NCBI GenBank assembly: GCA_000961765.1
Contig: LADT01000024.1
Coordinates: 1-64,000, forward strand
Direction: 5' to 3'
DNA from: Clostridiaceae bacterium BRH_c20a
GTDB lineage: Bacteria > Bacillota > Peptococcia > Peptococcales > BICA1-8
Length of the DNA: 64,000 nt
Positions 50,503 through 59,217 of this stretch are shown one piece after another. Positions within the stretch are counted from its first letter, which is position 1. The number at the start of each line of letters is the position of its first letter. Below the pieces are notes generated by a model. It was not told the DNA's origin. It was given only the letters and a program-made list of their open reading frames with translations, and made no database searches. The translations under genes were made by a program, and so were the position numbers.

Positions 50503-51222
50503 TTACTCTTTCACCGGCTCCTTTAGCAATTCCGCCTCAACATTCTTAAGATGGTAAAGCATTTTTCCCTTTACACCTTCCACATCCCTTAGCTTTAAGG
50601 CTTCTACAATTTCCTTGTGCTCATTTAAAGAACGAAAAGGTCTACCTGGAATGCTTAAAGCCTGGCAACGACTGTCATTCATTAGATCCAGAAGATCATG
50701 CATAACCCGAACAATAACCTTGTTGCCTGTAGCCTCAGCTAAAAGTGTATGAAACTCACTATCCTGCTTTGCCAATATCACCAGATCATCTTTTGTATCC
50801 TGCAAAGCGTTTAAGGTCTTTTCTACTAGAAGATTCAATTTTTTTATTTCCTCATTATCTGCCCTTTGGCAAGCCCAAATAGCATTTTGTGTTTCGAGAA
50901 GCTTCCTTAATTCAAATAAATCTTTTAAGGTGTGACTATCTATAACATTCTGGTTGGCAAAATCTTTTAAAATGCTAGCTGTTGATTCCTTTTCAGTTAT
51001 AAATACACCCTGTCCATGTTTTATTTCTACCATTCCCGCAGCGGCTAGCATCTTTAATGCCTCACGTAAAGAAGTCCTGCTTACCCCCATCATCTCGGAA
51101 AGACTTCTCTCCGCCGGTAGCTTATCTCCCGGCTTTAAATCACCGTGCATAATTGCGGCAGTTAATTCTTTTAAAATCCTTTCATAAACACTGGTCGGGT
51201 CTTTTTTGATTGGACCAAACAA
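50503..51222 (-). CDS. FadR-subfamily GntR transcription regulator
   Basis: 239 residues. N-terminal winged helix-turn-helix (about 10-75) with GDKLPAERSLSEMMGVSRTS and LREALKMLAAAGMVEIKHGQG. The helical FCD ligand domain (about 95-230) has Asp/His residues for metal (DSEFHTLLAEATGN, and LNEHKEIVEAL). Such regulators sense small organic acids. It stands at the edge of the ligase cluster on the same strand and is the best candidate for its control. Start ATG 51222 with AGGAGGCTGTACATT upstream. Confidence 0.93.
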   Translation of the reverse strand: MFGPIKKDPTSVYERILKELTAAIMHGDLKPGDKLPAERSLSEMMGVSRTSLREALKMLAAAGMVEIKHGQGVFITEKESTASILKDFANQNVIDSHTLKDLFELRKLLETQNAIWACQRADNEEIKKLNLLVEKTLNALQDTKDDLVILAKQDSEFHTLLAEATGNKVIVRVMHDLLDLMNDSRCQALSIPGRPFRSLNEHKEIVEALKLRDVEGVKGKMLYHLKNVEAELLKEPVKE

Positions 51223-51375
51223 TGTACAGCCTCCTCTAATATCCGTATCAATTTAATTATGCCATAAGCAAGCTTTTCATATAATCCGTATTTCTTTCTA
51301 CATAATCTTAATTAGTTCCTTCCATTTGTTAGATTTTCCTTTTAAATATATTTATATTTTTCTTTTAATGGCTAA

Positions 51376-51403
51376 ACACTCTCTCACTCTTAAACATACC
51401 ATA
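51376..51403 (+). promoter_or_regulatory. Sigma-E/K-like sporulation promoter of the CotS gene
   Basis: AC at 51376-51377, 17 bases, then CATACCATA (51395-51403), matching AC-N16/17-CATANNNTA. The coding start follows 38 bases later. Confidence 0.55.
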
Positions 51404-51440
51404 GAGTAAGAAATCCTAATAAGGGGGGAATCAAAAGTAC

Positions 51441-52475
51441 ATGGATCACAGTATCTATAAAGATTATGTAAAAGACGCCTCTACAGTTATAAAAGAATAT
51501 CCCATCCAGGTCATGTATATAAAACGATACCTGTACCAATCCAATAAAGCTGTCTGGCATATTAAATCAAATAATAAAAATTATGCCTTAAAAAGGTATT
51601 TATTAAATAAAGACCAGTGGAATGTGATGATATCTGCCTACAACTACCTAAGTAAAGAAGTAAACAATGTCGCTCCATTGATACATACAAAGAATGCTGA
51701 ACCTTGGGTTATGGATAATGATTGTTATTATATTTTAACTAATTGGGTTAAGGGTAGGCCACCAGATTATTCTAATTCCGAAGATATAACTAAATTAACC
51801 CGGGGTATAGCGGAGCTCCATCAGGCAGCCAAGGATTATAAAGTACCGGCGATTCTAAAAATTGATAAGCATTTGGGTAAATGGCCTCTCCTGACACGGC
51901 GCAAACAGGGTTTGCTTTTAGAATATAAATATGAAGCGGAAACAAATAGTTCTGATATTTTTTGCAAGCTGTATCTAAAACACTATCAGAATTTTTTTGA
52001 GCTTTTTGAAGAGGTTTCAGAAGTTTTCGAAAGTAAAATTTATGGGGATTGGGTTGATAAAATAAAGAGGTCCCCTTGTCTATGTGTTAATGGATTTTTA
52101 CCCCAAAATTTCTCTTTAGGTGAGGAAAATGCCTTTTGGCTGTTACATCTGGATAACATTTGCTTAGATTTGCCGGCTCGGGACTTAAGAAAATTAATTT
52201 TTAAAACTATGTATTTCCAGAAGAACTGGTGTGCTAATACTGTTTCACTGATTTTACGAAACTATTTAGATATCTACCCATTATCAAAGGAGGAACTTAG
52301 AGTACTTCTAGCGGAATTAAAAGCCCCTCACATTTTCTTTAATGTTACTACCAATTATTTTTTAAAGCAAAAGCCTAACTGGAGTAAAGAGATATTTAGA
52401 TCAAAAATGATAAATGCAATTAGATTTGAACAGAATAAAATAGACATATTGAGCAGGTTTTGGCAGCTGGTTTAG
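51441..52475 (+). CDS. CotS-family spore coat protein (kinase-like fold)
   Basis: 344 residues of the CotS/YutH branch of the aminoglycoside-phosphotransferase fold. Signs: the N-terminal lobe with YALKRYL (the ATP-lysine region), hinge YILTNWVKGRPPDY, and GIAELHQAAK. The usual catalytic HGDxxxxN is degenerate (VNGFLPQNFSL), while a later Asp is kept in LLHLDNICLD. It is likely a spore coat component rather than an active kinase, though some family members keep activity. The ribosome site AAGGGGGGAATC and a sporulation-type promoter precede it. Confidence 0.88.
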   Translation: MDHSIYKDYVKDASTVIKEYPIQVMYIKRYLYQSNKAVWHIKSNNKNYALKRYLLNKDQWNVMISAYNYLSKEVNNVAPLIHTKNAEPWVMDNDCYYILTNWVKGRPPDYSNSEDITKLTRGIAELHQAAKDYKVPAILKIDKHLGKWPLLTRRKQGLLLEYKYEAETNSSDIFCKLYLKHYQNFFELFEEVSEVFESKIYGDWVDKIKRSPCLCVNGFLPQNFSLGEENAFWLLHLDNICLDLPARDLRKLIFKTMYFQKNWCANTVSLILRNYLDIYPLSKEELRVLLAELKAPHIFFNVTTNYFLKQKPNWSKEIFRSKMINAIRFEQNKIDILSRFWQLV

Positions 52476-52618
52476 AGGAAAGGGGACACACCTGCTGAGT
52501 TTGGGATAAGATATTTAGTCAGGAATGTCCCCAACGAATGAAAGAGGGCACACCTAACTAGATGTTGGAGGTTGGATGTAACTAACTTCTACCCCCTAAC
52601 TTCTAGCTTCCAAATAAC

Positions 52619-52645
52619 AAAAACTTGGCTTTCGCCAAGTTTTTG
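52619..52645. terminator. Intrinsic terminator between convergent genes
   Basis: ACTTGGC/GCCAAGT with a TTTC loop, A-run before and T-run after; serves CotS (plus) and the Pro-rich proteins (minus). Confidence 0.88.
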
Positions 52646-52649
52646 TTAT

Positions 52650-52940
52650 TTATTGACACTCTTCTTGATATATTGCTCTAACCATTTCAAGCATTTCTCT
52701 AACTATTCTTTGGATTTCTACCGGCGGGTAATCCATTCCTGGTCCTGGCGGCATTGGCATTGGTGGACATGGCATTGGTCCATGTCCCGGACAGGGATAA
52801 AATGGATACTGCATTCCTTGCCCCATATAAGGATATTGCATTTCTAGACCGGGATAATATGGATACTCCATTCCTAAAAAAGGATATTGCATTTCCGGTC
52901 CTTGATATGGCATAGGGTATTGCGGACAGTTTCTATACAT
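52650..52940 (-). CDS. Pro/Met/Tyr-rich small protein (spore-coat-like), 96 aa
   Basis: Low-complexity repeats of the type MQYP(F/Y)-GxEYPYYPG-LEMQYPYMG occupy residues 1-70, followed by a 23-residue amphipathic helix (VEIQRIVREMLEMVRAIYQE). The helix resembles that of the next protein upstream (EEMYMILGEMYEMIRCIYEQ), so the two form a small family: a Pro-rich arm and a conserved C-terminal helix that may self-associate. Composition resembles spore coat or exosporium proteins. ATG 52940 after AAAGGGGG. It is read after the 67-aa gene, 59 bases apart. Confidence 0.75.
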   Translation of the reverse strand: MYRNCPQYPMPYQGPEMQYPFLGMEYPYYPGLEMQYPYMGQGMQYPFYPCPGHGPMPCPPMPMPPGPGMDYPPVEIQRIVREMLEMVRAIYQEECQ

Positions 52941-52999
52941 TTATTTTCGTACCCCCTTTATCAAATAATTTTAATTAAAAGGCTCTTACCTTTTTATTT

Positions 53000-53203
53000 C
53001 TACTCTGCCGTTTCCTGTTCATAGATACATCTTATCATTTCATACATCTCTCCAAGTATCATATACATTTCCTCAAATGTCATAGGCTGCATTGGTGGCA
53101 TTGGAGTTGGCGGCATTGGCATTGGTTGTGGCTGCGGCGGAAAAAACCAGCTTTGACCTGGCGGTGGCTGAAATCCTGGTTGCATAAACTGTCTATACAT
53201 CAT
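53000..53203 (-). CDS. Pro/Met-rich small protein (spore-coat-like), 67 aa
   Basis: Residues 1-42 are Pro, Gln, Met and Phe rich (QPPPGQSWFFPPQPQPMPMP). The last 25 residues form the helix shared with the 96-aa protein downstream. A sigma-K-like promoter lies just upstream and a strong ribosome site (AAAGGAGGG) before ATG 53203 (or the next ATG). The Met-rich pattern is odd for a structural protein; metal or oxidant scavenging in the spore surface is a possibility but only inference. Confidence 0.75.
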   Translation of the reverse strand: MMYRQFMQPGFQPPPGQSWFFPPQPQPMPMPPTPMPPMQPMTFEEMYMILGEMYEMIRCIYEQETAE

Positions 53204-53235
53204 AATAAAATCCCTCCTTTAATTAATCTACTATA

Positions 53236-53262
53236 TATAATATGCACTACTTGCAAAATGGT
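53236..53262 (-). promoter_or_regulatory. Sigma-K-like promoter of the Pro-rich gene pair
   Basis: On the minus strand AC (53262-53261), 16 bases, then CATATTATA (53244-53236), an exact match to the sigma-K consensus spacing; the start codon lies 33 bases further. Confidence 0.65.
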
Positions 53263-53327
53263 TTTTAGAAAAACTTAGGCAAAAAGAGACATTCGTTTTA
53301 AATAAAGTATTTTATAAACTCTTTCGT

Positions 53328-53987
53328 TTAATTTTTTTCAAGTAATCCAAGTCTATCAAGTATAACTGCCAGCATTTCACGGGTAACAGGAGCCTTAGGA
53401 TGCCAAATCCCTTCTCCGTAACCAATTATAATTCCTGACTTAATTGCCTTTTCTACACTTTGTTTTGCCCAATCCGAGGGTATTTCACTTTCAATTAATT
53501 CCTGCGCTTTTAATGCTTCTTCTACTTTCGGAAAAAGACTGCATTCTTTTGCGACATTAAGTAATTTTTCGGCATATTTAGGGTCGGTAGCATAACCACA
53601 CTCTTGAAGTTGTCTAGCATATTTCTCAGGATAATATGCAACAGCCACTGCTGGCTCATAACGACTAGTTCGTAGAATAAAGGAGGCATAATCATTAAAA
53701 GATTCTTGATAAGAATGATATGCTCTAAAGTATGAATCGACTTTTATCAGTTTTTCACCTTGATACTCTAAAGTAGAAACAAGGATACTTCCAGCCGGCC
53801 CTTCTCCTTTAATATTAAATAAGTTATAACTGCTTTTAGCGGTTTGAGTGTTTTTAAGAATATATTTACCATACCCGGTTTCTAGGGCTGCTTGTGCAAC
53901 CATGATAACTGCCGGTAGACCTGTTCCTCTTTGGGTTTTTACTGCCAAAGGAAGGATTGTCTGAATAAATTCATCAGTATATGACAT
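53328..53987 (-). CDS. Glucosaminidase with C-terminal SLH domain
   Basis: 219 residues. Residues 1-150 are a glucosaminidase domain of the FlgJ/LytG type (QAALETGYGK with the catalytic Glu, NLFNIKG, FRAYHSYQESFNDYASFI). Residues about 165-215 form one SLH motif (SDWAKQSVEKAIKSGIIIGY, then HPKAPVTREMLAVILDRLGL) that binds cell-wall polymers. There is no signal peptide, so it may act inside the mother cell or spore, or use a flagellar/other export route. Start ATG 53987 after GGGGTGATTTT. It could remodel peptidoglycan during sporulation or flagellar assembly. Confidence 0.9.
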   Translation of the reverse strand: MSYTDEFIQTILPLAVKTQRGTGLPAVIMVAQAALETGYGKYILKNTQTAKSSYNLFNIKGEGPAGSILVSTLEYQGEKLIKVDSYFRAYHSYQESFNDYASFILRTSRYEPAVAVAYYPEKYARQLQECGYATDPKYAEKLLNVAKECSLFPKVEEALKAQELIESEIPSDWAKQSVEKAIKSGIIIGYGEGIWHPKAPVTREMLAVILDRLGLLEKN

Positions 53988-54076
53988 AAAATCACCCCAT
54001 TACTAAGTCTTTTTCCTAACATATTGGTGGTATTTTCTCAATCTTGAAAACCTTTCCATGCCCCGATACCTCTAAA

Positions 54077-55126
54077 TTATATTAAGCTCCAATCTACCGG
54101 CGTACCCTTGGGGATTGATTTTACAACTTTTTTTCCTATTAATATATCGTAATACTTGGGCTCCAATCCAACCCCGGGTCTAATTCTGCCTAAATTATCT
54201 TTGGTAAATTCCTCTCCACCTTCCATATCCTTGATTACATACAAAGACCTGCGCCTCTTAAGAGAATTTTTTTCCCCCAAGGTAGGTCCATAATTCACCT
54301 TGCCTAGAGCCTGCCAGGCCCGGTTAGTTTCAATAACTAATTGTCTCATCTCATCAGGTTCTAAGGAAAAAGGAGCATCTACTCCCTCTTCACTCCGGGA
54401 TAAAGTAAAATGCTTTTCTATTACTGTAGCTCCTAAGGCCACACTAGCCACGGCAACCCCTATTCCCAATGTATGGTCAGACAAGCCCACCTGACAGTTA
54501 AACAACTGCTCCATATGGGGAATAGTTAAAAGATTACAATATTCTGGGGGAGCTGGATAATTGCTGGTGCATTTAAGCAAAATCAGATCCTTACACCCTG
54601 CCTGCCCCGCTGCTTCAACTGCATCGGCAATTTCCCTGATAGATGCCATGCCGGTAGAAATAATTAGCGGCTTCCCGGTTGCAGCAGCTTTTTTAATTAA
54701 AGGTATATCCACTATTTCAAATGAAGCAATTTTGTAGCAGGGAGGATTTAATTCTTCTAAGAAATCAACAGCGGTTTCATCAAAGGGCGAACTAAAAATA
54801 TTTAACTCTAATTTACGTGCTAAACTAAATATTTTTTCATGCCATTCCCATGGAGTATAGGCTTTTTTATAAATCTGATATAAAGATTTTCCTTGCCAGA
54901 GATTTCCTTGTTCATTAATCATGAACTCATTTTCATCTATATCTAAGGTCATGGTCTCCGGGGTATAGGTTTGCATTTTTAAGGCATCCGCCCCTGCTTC
55001 CTTGGCAGCACAAACCATTTCTAGGGCCTTATCCAGAGACTGATTATGATTTCCCGACATTTCAGCAATAATAAAGGGAGGATGACCCTGACCGATTTTT
55101 CTATTCCCCACTATTATTTCTCCCAT
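54077..55126 (-). CDS. pseI: Pseudaminic acid synthase
   Basis: 349 residues of the NeuB/PseI family; condenses the 6-deoxy-AltdiNAc sugar with phosphoenolpyruvate. The NeuB barrel spans 1-270 (PFIIAEMSGNHNQSLDKALE, FSSPFDETAVDFLEEL, ISTGMAS, KCTSNYP, GLSDHTLGIG, IEKHFTL) and a SAF antifreeze-like domain spans about 290-345. The AYTPWEWHEKIFSLA and KIASFEIVDIPLIKK segments are those of PseI rather than NeuB. Start ATG 55126 after GGAGGAATAAACA. The PLP aminotransferase, dehydratase and cytidylyltransferase lie upstream, but the connecting PseG gene is broken. Confidence 0.9.
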   Translation of the reverse strand: MGEIIVGNRKIGQGHPPFIIAEMSGNHNQSLDKALEMVCAAKEAGADALKMQTYTPETMTLDIDENEFMINEQGNLWQGKSLYQIYKKAYTPWEWHEKIFSLARKLELNIFSSPFDETAVDFLEELNPPCYKIASFEIVDIPLIKKAAATGKPLIISTGMASIREIADAVEAAGQAGCKDLILLKCTSNYPAPPEYCNLLTIPHMEQLFNCQVGLSDHTLGIGVAVASVALGATVIEKHFTLSRSEEGVDAPFSLEPDEMRQLVIETNRAWQALGKVNYGPTLGEKNSLKRRRSLYVIKDMEGGEEFTKDNLGRIRPGVGLEPKYYDILIGKKVVKSIPKGTPVDWSLI

Positions 55127-55176
55127 TGTTTATTCCTCCGAGCATTTCTATTTTTCAAGCTTTAATTATTTTTCTC

Positions 55177-56315
55177 TTAGGTTGGAGGGGTAATGGTAAA
55201 GTAGATCTGCTTTTCTGCCCTATCACTTTTTTCTATTACTTCTTCCCTGCTCTGACCCACTGCTACCAGATAAAAAAATCTATCTGCGCCTGTTTTTAAT
55301 GGTTTAATAATTTTCTGGCGAGAATCCTGAAAGAAATCAGCCTTGACAATACCTGGCATTTTTAAGACCTCTTCAATTCCGTAATGTTCAATGACAACTC
55401 CTGAGGTTAGAGGCCCAGGGTCTGCAGATAAAAACTTCACTGTAACGGCCGGAAAGCTGGGGTATTTTATATATTTTTCCAACTCAATCTTTTCTCCTAA
55501 AGCAAAGTCAATTTGGAGATCCAATAAATCGTAGCCGGTAGCGTACTCAAATAATTCCTTCATTATTCCTCCAGGGACCCGGACCCCTATTTCAATAACC
55601 ATGGGTCCCTTTTCAGTAATTATGATTTGGGGGAATAACAAGCCATTTTTAAGTTCTATGGCATTAATTATATCTTCAACCAGCTTTTCCACGGCTTTAA
55701 TTGTCTCCTCAGAGTAATTACCTGGATATAAATGCCGTTGAACAACACCAAAGGATTTATATTGATCTTTAATTCGTTCCGAGATAGTTAAAGCTTTGGT
55801 TCTTCCCTCTATGACCAGCCCTACTACATTAATTTCTTCCCCTTCTAAAAACTCCTCAATGATTATTTCTTGATCTAAATCAGTGGATTTCAGTTGGTCA
55901 AGGGCTTCTTTTAGCTCTTCTTGGTTCTAATCTTAAATAATCCCCTTTGTCCACCTTGCTTGATAGGTTTAATAACCTGAGGAAAACCTATTGCTTCGGC
56001 TGTTAAAAGGACATTATTCAGCTTTATATTTATCTGAGCATATTTTGGATTTGGAATCCCGTTTTCCTTAAAAATTTCCCTCATCTTATATTTATTTGTA
56101 GTTGCTTCAATACTTTTTTGACTAATACAGGGTAAGCCTAATTGTCTGCTTACTGCTCCAATAGTCGGCAAGGGTACTTCACTAATAAGGGAAGTAATCG
56201 CTTTGATTTTTTTCTCCCCGGCAAGCTTTAAAATTGACTTTTCATCTTTGACACATAGGTTATGACTCTCATCGGCAAAGGAAAAACCGTAAGCATCTGG
56301 ATTTCTATCCACTGC
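55177..56315 (-). pseudogene. Frameshifted ATP-grasp ligase gene
   Basis: Two overlapping reading frames together give one ATP-grasp protein. The upstream part reads AVDRNPDAYGFSFADESHN, ATTNKYKMREIFKENGIPNP and FPQVIKPIKQGG up to about 55930. A one-base shift there moves the frame to ELKEALDQLKSTDLD, EIIIEEFLEGEEINVVGLV and onward to 55177, with the ATP-grasp metal block VIEIGVRVPGGIM. The start of the gene is also lost: its first intact residues are joined in frame to the tail of the pseG remnant. Homologues often sit in pseudaminic/legionaminic sugar clusters as ligases of unknown role. Confidence 0.85.
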
Positions 56316-57249
56316 AATTTCTTGCCGTTTCAATTTATCCCCAGATAGTGCTCGCAGAGCCATGGCTATTTGATCTGCCGTGACCTCAGCTGCTGTTCCC
56401 AAAAATACAGTAGCCCCGTATTCACTAGCATATTTTTGCACTGAGTATTGATTGGGCCAGTTTTAATAGAGATATTTGGTAAGCCCATGAAGGCCATTTC
56501 AGCTAAAGTAACTCCCCCGCCGCATATCCTATATCTGCCCACCCCATTAAAGCCGCCATATTTTTTGTATTTATTAAATAAACTATATTAATGCATTTAA
56601 CTTCTTTTAGTTTAGATGCCTGACCCAAAATTATCTTGGTCTTAAAAGTTTCACCTAACTCTGTAATAGCGCCAACTACTTTAGTCAATAGTCTACTATT
56701 ATCAGCTCCGCCCAAAGAGACTAAAATATTAGTACCTCTGGGAGATATCTCTCTTTGCCAATCTCTCCAAGCCATAAACTCAGCCCGTAATGAAACAAAC
56801 TGGTGACCCAATAAAAGCTTTGTATAAGGCTCCCGGGTCCTATACATCCTTTCCTGGCCGTGTAACCCTCGATTTAAAACAATATCGGCATAGTAATGGT
56901 CAAAATGACCGTAATCATCTGAAATTAATAGGTTTAGCTTTTTATTTTTGATATCCTCCACCAAAGCTATAACCATCAGCAATTACCCCGTCTATTTTTA
57001 ACTTTTGAGCAAGGTTTACTGTCAATCTGCATCTAATTGGCTGCCGCTCTCACCTGTAGAATTGTAAAGGGTCATCCTTTCGATTTTCAATATAGCCCTT
57101 ACTCGTCAGGCATTTCCTCAGCTAAAAAGAAAACCTCCCCTCCCTACTTTTTCCAGGCTTGAGCTAAGGTAAGAGATCGCATAAAATGGGCCATACCCTA
57201 TTTTAGCGTCAGCATCTACTCTAATAAGCAAATTTTTTCCAGAAAGCAT
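56316..57249 (-). pseudogene. Broken pseG (UDP-sugar hydrolase) gene
   Basis: The remnant starts well (ATG 57249, LLIRVDADAKIGYG) but then breaks. A frameshift lies near 57185 (HFMRSLTLAQAWKK in the next frame), stops at about 57144 and 57099, another shift near 57022 (LTVNLAQKLKIDGVIADG), and one near 56508. GVTLAEMAFMGLPNISIKTG follows in yet another frame. Its middle part (56503-56982) is an open frame with SLGGADNSRLLTKVVGAI, typical of PseG. The tail (QKYASEYGATVFLGTAAEV) runs in frame into the ATP-grasp remnant. PseG releases UDP from the sugar before PseI acts, so the pathway is interrupted unless another copy exists. Confidence 0.85.
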
Positions 57250-57251
57250 AT

Positions 57252-57986
57252 TCACCTTATTTCCACCTGCTTAACATGGGCATTGATTTTACTAAACTGA
57301 GGATTGATAACAAGAAAATTTATTATATCTTCCAATGTAAACCAAGGTTTCCCGCCATAAAGACCTTCAATTATCCTTTTTATTAAAAAAAAGTCCTCTT
57401 CAGTATCTACAGTTAAGCGATAGTAACTTACCTCCTGATGATAACAAACATTTTTAAGCTTAAATTGCTTAGGGTTCAGATAAATAAAAGAGGTTACATG
57501 TTCTCTGTCCAGGGGATTTTTGGCCTCAAAAAAGGATTTTTCTAAAGCACTAAAAGAAATCACACTGGTATCCATTCCTCTAGGAAAGGTTCTAACTAAT
57601 GTATTTGATACGTAATCTACCTGGGGATAAGATTTTAAAAATTCTCTAATAACAGTATCAATTACTTGGGAATCAATCAGAGGGCAATCTCCAGTTAGGC
57701 GAACTATTATGTCTGCTTTAGCATTACGGGCAGCATAATAGTAACGGCTTAAAACATCGGTTTCCGAACCACAGTAGTATGGCACTGACAATTTATGGCA
57801 TAAATCAATAATTTTTTTATCTTCACTATTGTTTGTTGTAGCTACCATAAGGCTATTAAGATATTTGGACCTAGCAACCCTTTCAATTTGCAATTGTAGT
57901 AATGGTTTTTCTAAAACTTCTTTTAATACTTTTCCAGGCAGTCTTTGGGAACCCATCCTTGCCTGGATAATGGCTGCAATCTCCAT
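57252..57986 (-). CDS. pseF: Cytidylyltransferase of the PseF/SpsF type
   Basis: 244 residues; activates the nonulosonic acid with CTP. N-terminal IAAIIQARMGSQRLPGKVL is the nucleotide-binding signature; later RLTGDCPLIDSQVI and YRLTVDTEEDFFLI bind metal. Start ATG 57986, seven bases after AGAGGTGGG. The frame is complete, in contrast to the gene directly downstream, and its stop codon overlaps the region just before the pseG remnant start. Confidence 0.9.
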   Translation of the reverse strand: MEIAAIIQARMGSQRLPGKVLKEVLEKPLLQLQIERVARSKYLNSLMVATTNNSEDKKIIDLCHKLSVPYYCGSETDVLSRYYYAARNAKADIIVRLTGDCPLIDSQVIDTVIREFLKSYPQVDYVSNTLVRTFPRGMDTSVISFSALEKSFFEAKNPLDREHVTSFIYLNPKQFKLKNVCYHQEVSYYRLTVDTEEDFFLIKRIIEGLYGGKPWFTLEDIINFLVINPQFSKINAHVKQVEIR

Positions 57987-58004
57987 TAAACCCACCTCTT
58001 TAAT

Positions 58005-59204
58005 TTACACTCTAAAACTATTAATAACTTTTTCAACTCCTTGAATCACATCCTCTACATCGGCCTCTGTCATGGCTGGGAATAGAGGTAGGGTAATACA
58101 TTCCCGGTAGAAGTCCTCTGCCTCTTTACATAAACCCTTTTTATAACCTAGCCCTTGGTAATAGGGATGAAGATAGACAGGAATGTAATGAACATTTACA
58201 CCTATGTTCTCTTTTTGTAAGGCTTGGAAAATCTTATTGCGGTCAACTGATAATCGATCTAGTCTTATGCGTAAGATATATAAATGCCAGCTGGAGTTAC
58301 AATCCTCTCTTTGGTAAGGGGTGACGACCTCCTGGATATTTTCAAATCCATCATTATACATTTGGGCATAGTGCTTTCTAAGTACAACAAATTTATTTAG
58401 TTTCTCCAGTTGACTTATACCTAAGGCAGCCTGAATATCTGTCATTCGATAATTATAGCCAAGATCTTGCATCTCATAATACCAGCTTTCCGTTCCGTTT
58501 CTTAGCTTTTCTTTGTCCCGAGTTATGCCGTGGCTTCTAAACAATAATAATTTTTCATATATACTTTTGTCATTGGTAGTAATAATCCCACCCTCACCTG
58601 TAGTGATATGCTTGACGGGATGAAAACTGAACATGGTCATTGTGCTTAATCCACCTATTTTTTTGCCTTTAAACTCTGCACCTAAAGCATGGGCCCCATC
58701 TTCAATAACCACTAAATTATATTCCGCAGCAATTTTAGCTATAGCACCAATATCAATAGGCTGACCGGTAAAGTGTACCGGAATAATAGCTTTCGTTTTG
58801 TTGTTTATCAAATTTTTTATATTTTCAGCCTCAATATTATAGGTATCAGGGTTAATATCGGCAAAAACAACAGTTCCTCCTTGATAAAGTACGCAGTTGG
58901 CACTGGCAGCAAAGGTAATTGGCGTAGTAATTACTTCATCACCTTTAGTTATGCCGGCGGCATAACATGCCCCATGTAAAGCCGCAGTCCCATTGGCAAA
59001 ACTGACAGCATATTGGGCATTTGCATACTCTGCGATTTTTTTTTCAAAGAGGTTGACTGTGGGACCTGTGGTTAAGTAGTCCCCATTTAAAATTTTAATA
59101 ACGGACTGGATATCTTTCTCATCTATCCACTGCCGGCTATAAGCTAAGTATTGTTCCCGAATGGGTTTACCGCCATTTATTGCTAATTCGCTATCCCTAG
59201 CCAT
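58005..59204 (-). CDS. pseC: PLP aminotransferase PseC
   Basis: 399 residues of the DegT/DnrJ/EryC1 sugar aminotransferase family. PLP-binding lysine in FSFHPVKHITTGEGG, the LEKK-like substrate region GDYLTTGPTVNLFEKKI, EDGAHALGAEFKGKKIG, and YNYRMTDIQAALG. The enzyme aminates the 4-keto sugar produced by PseB. Start ATG 59204 after AAGGGA. Eleven bases follow the epimerase gene. Confidence 0.92.
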   Translation of the reverse strand: MARDSELAINGGKPIREQYLAYSRQWIDEKDIQSVIKILNGDYLTTGPTVNLFEKKIAEYANAQYAVSFANGTAALHGACYAAGITKGDEVITTPITFAASANCVLYQGGTVVFADINPDTYNIEAENIKNLINNKTKAIIPVHFTGQPIDIGAIAKIAAEYNLVVIEDGAHALGAEFKGKKIGGLSTMTMFSFHPVKHITTGEGGIITTNDKSIYEKLLLFRSHGITRDKEKLRNGTESWYYEMQDLGYNYRMTDIQAALGISQLEKLNKFVVLRKHYAQMYNDGFENIQEVVTPYQREDCNSSWHLYILRIRLDRLSVDRNKIFQALQKENIGVNVHYIPVYLHPYYQGLGYKKGLCKEAEDFYRECITLPLFPAMTEADVEDVIQGVEKVINSFRV

Positions 59205-59217
59205 CAAAATCCCTTCT

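Noticed and set aside
52572-52847. Plus-strand 91-codon frame
   Set aside because: It is the antisense of the Pro/Met-rich protein gene and terminator; His/Trp richness is a shadow of Pro/Met codons.
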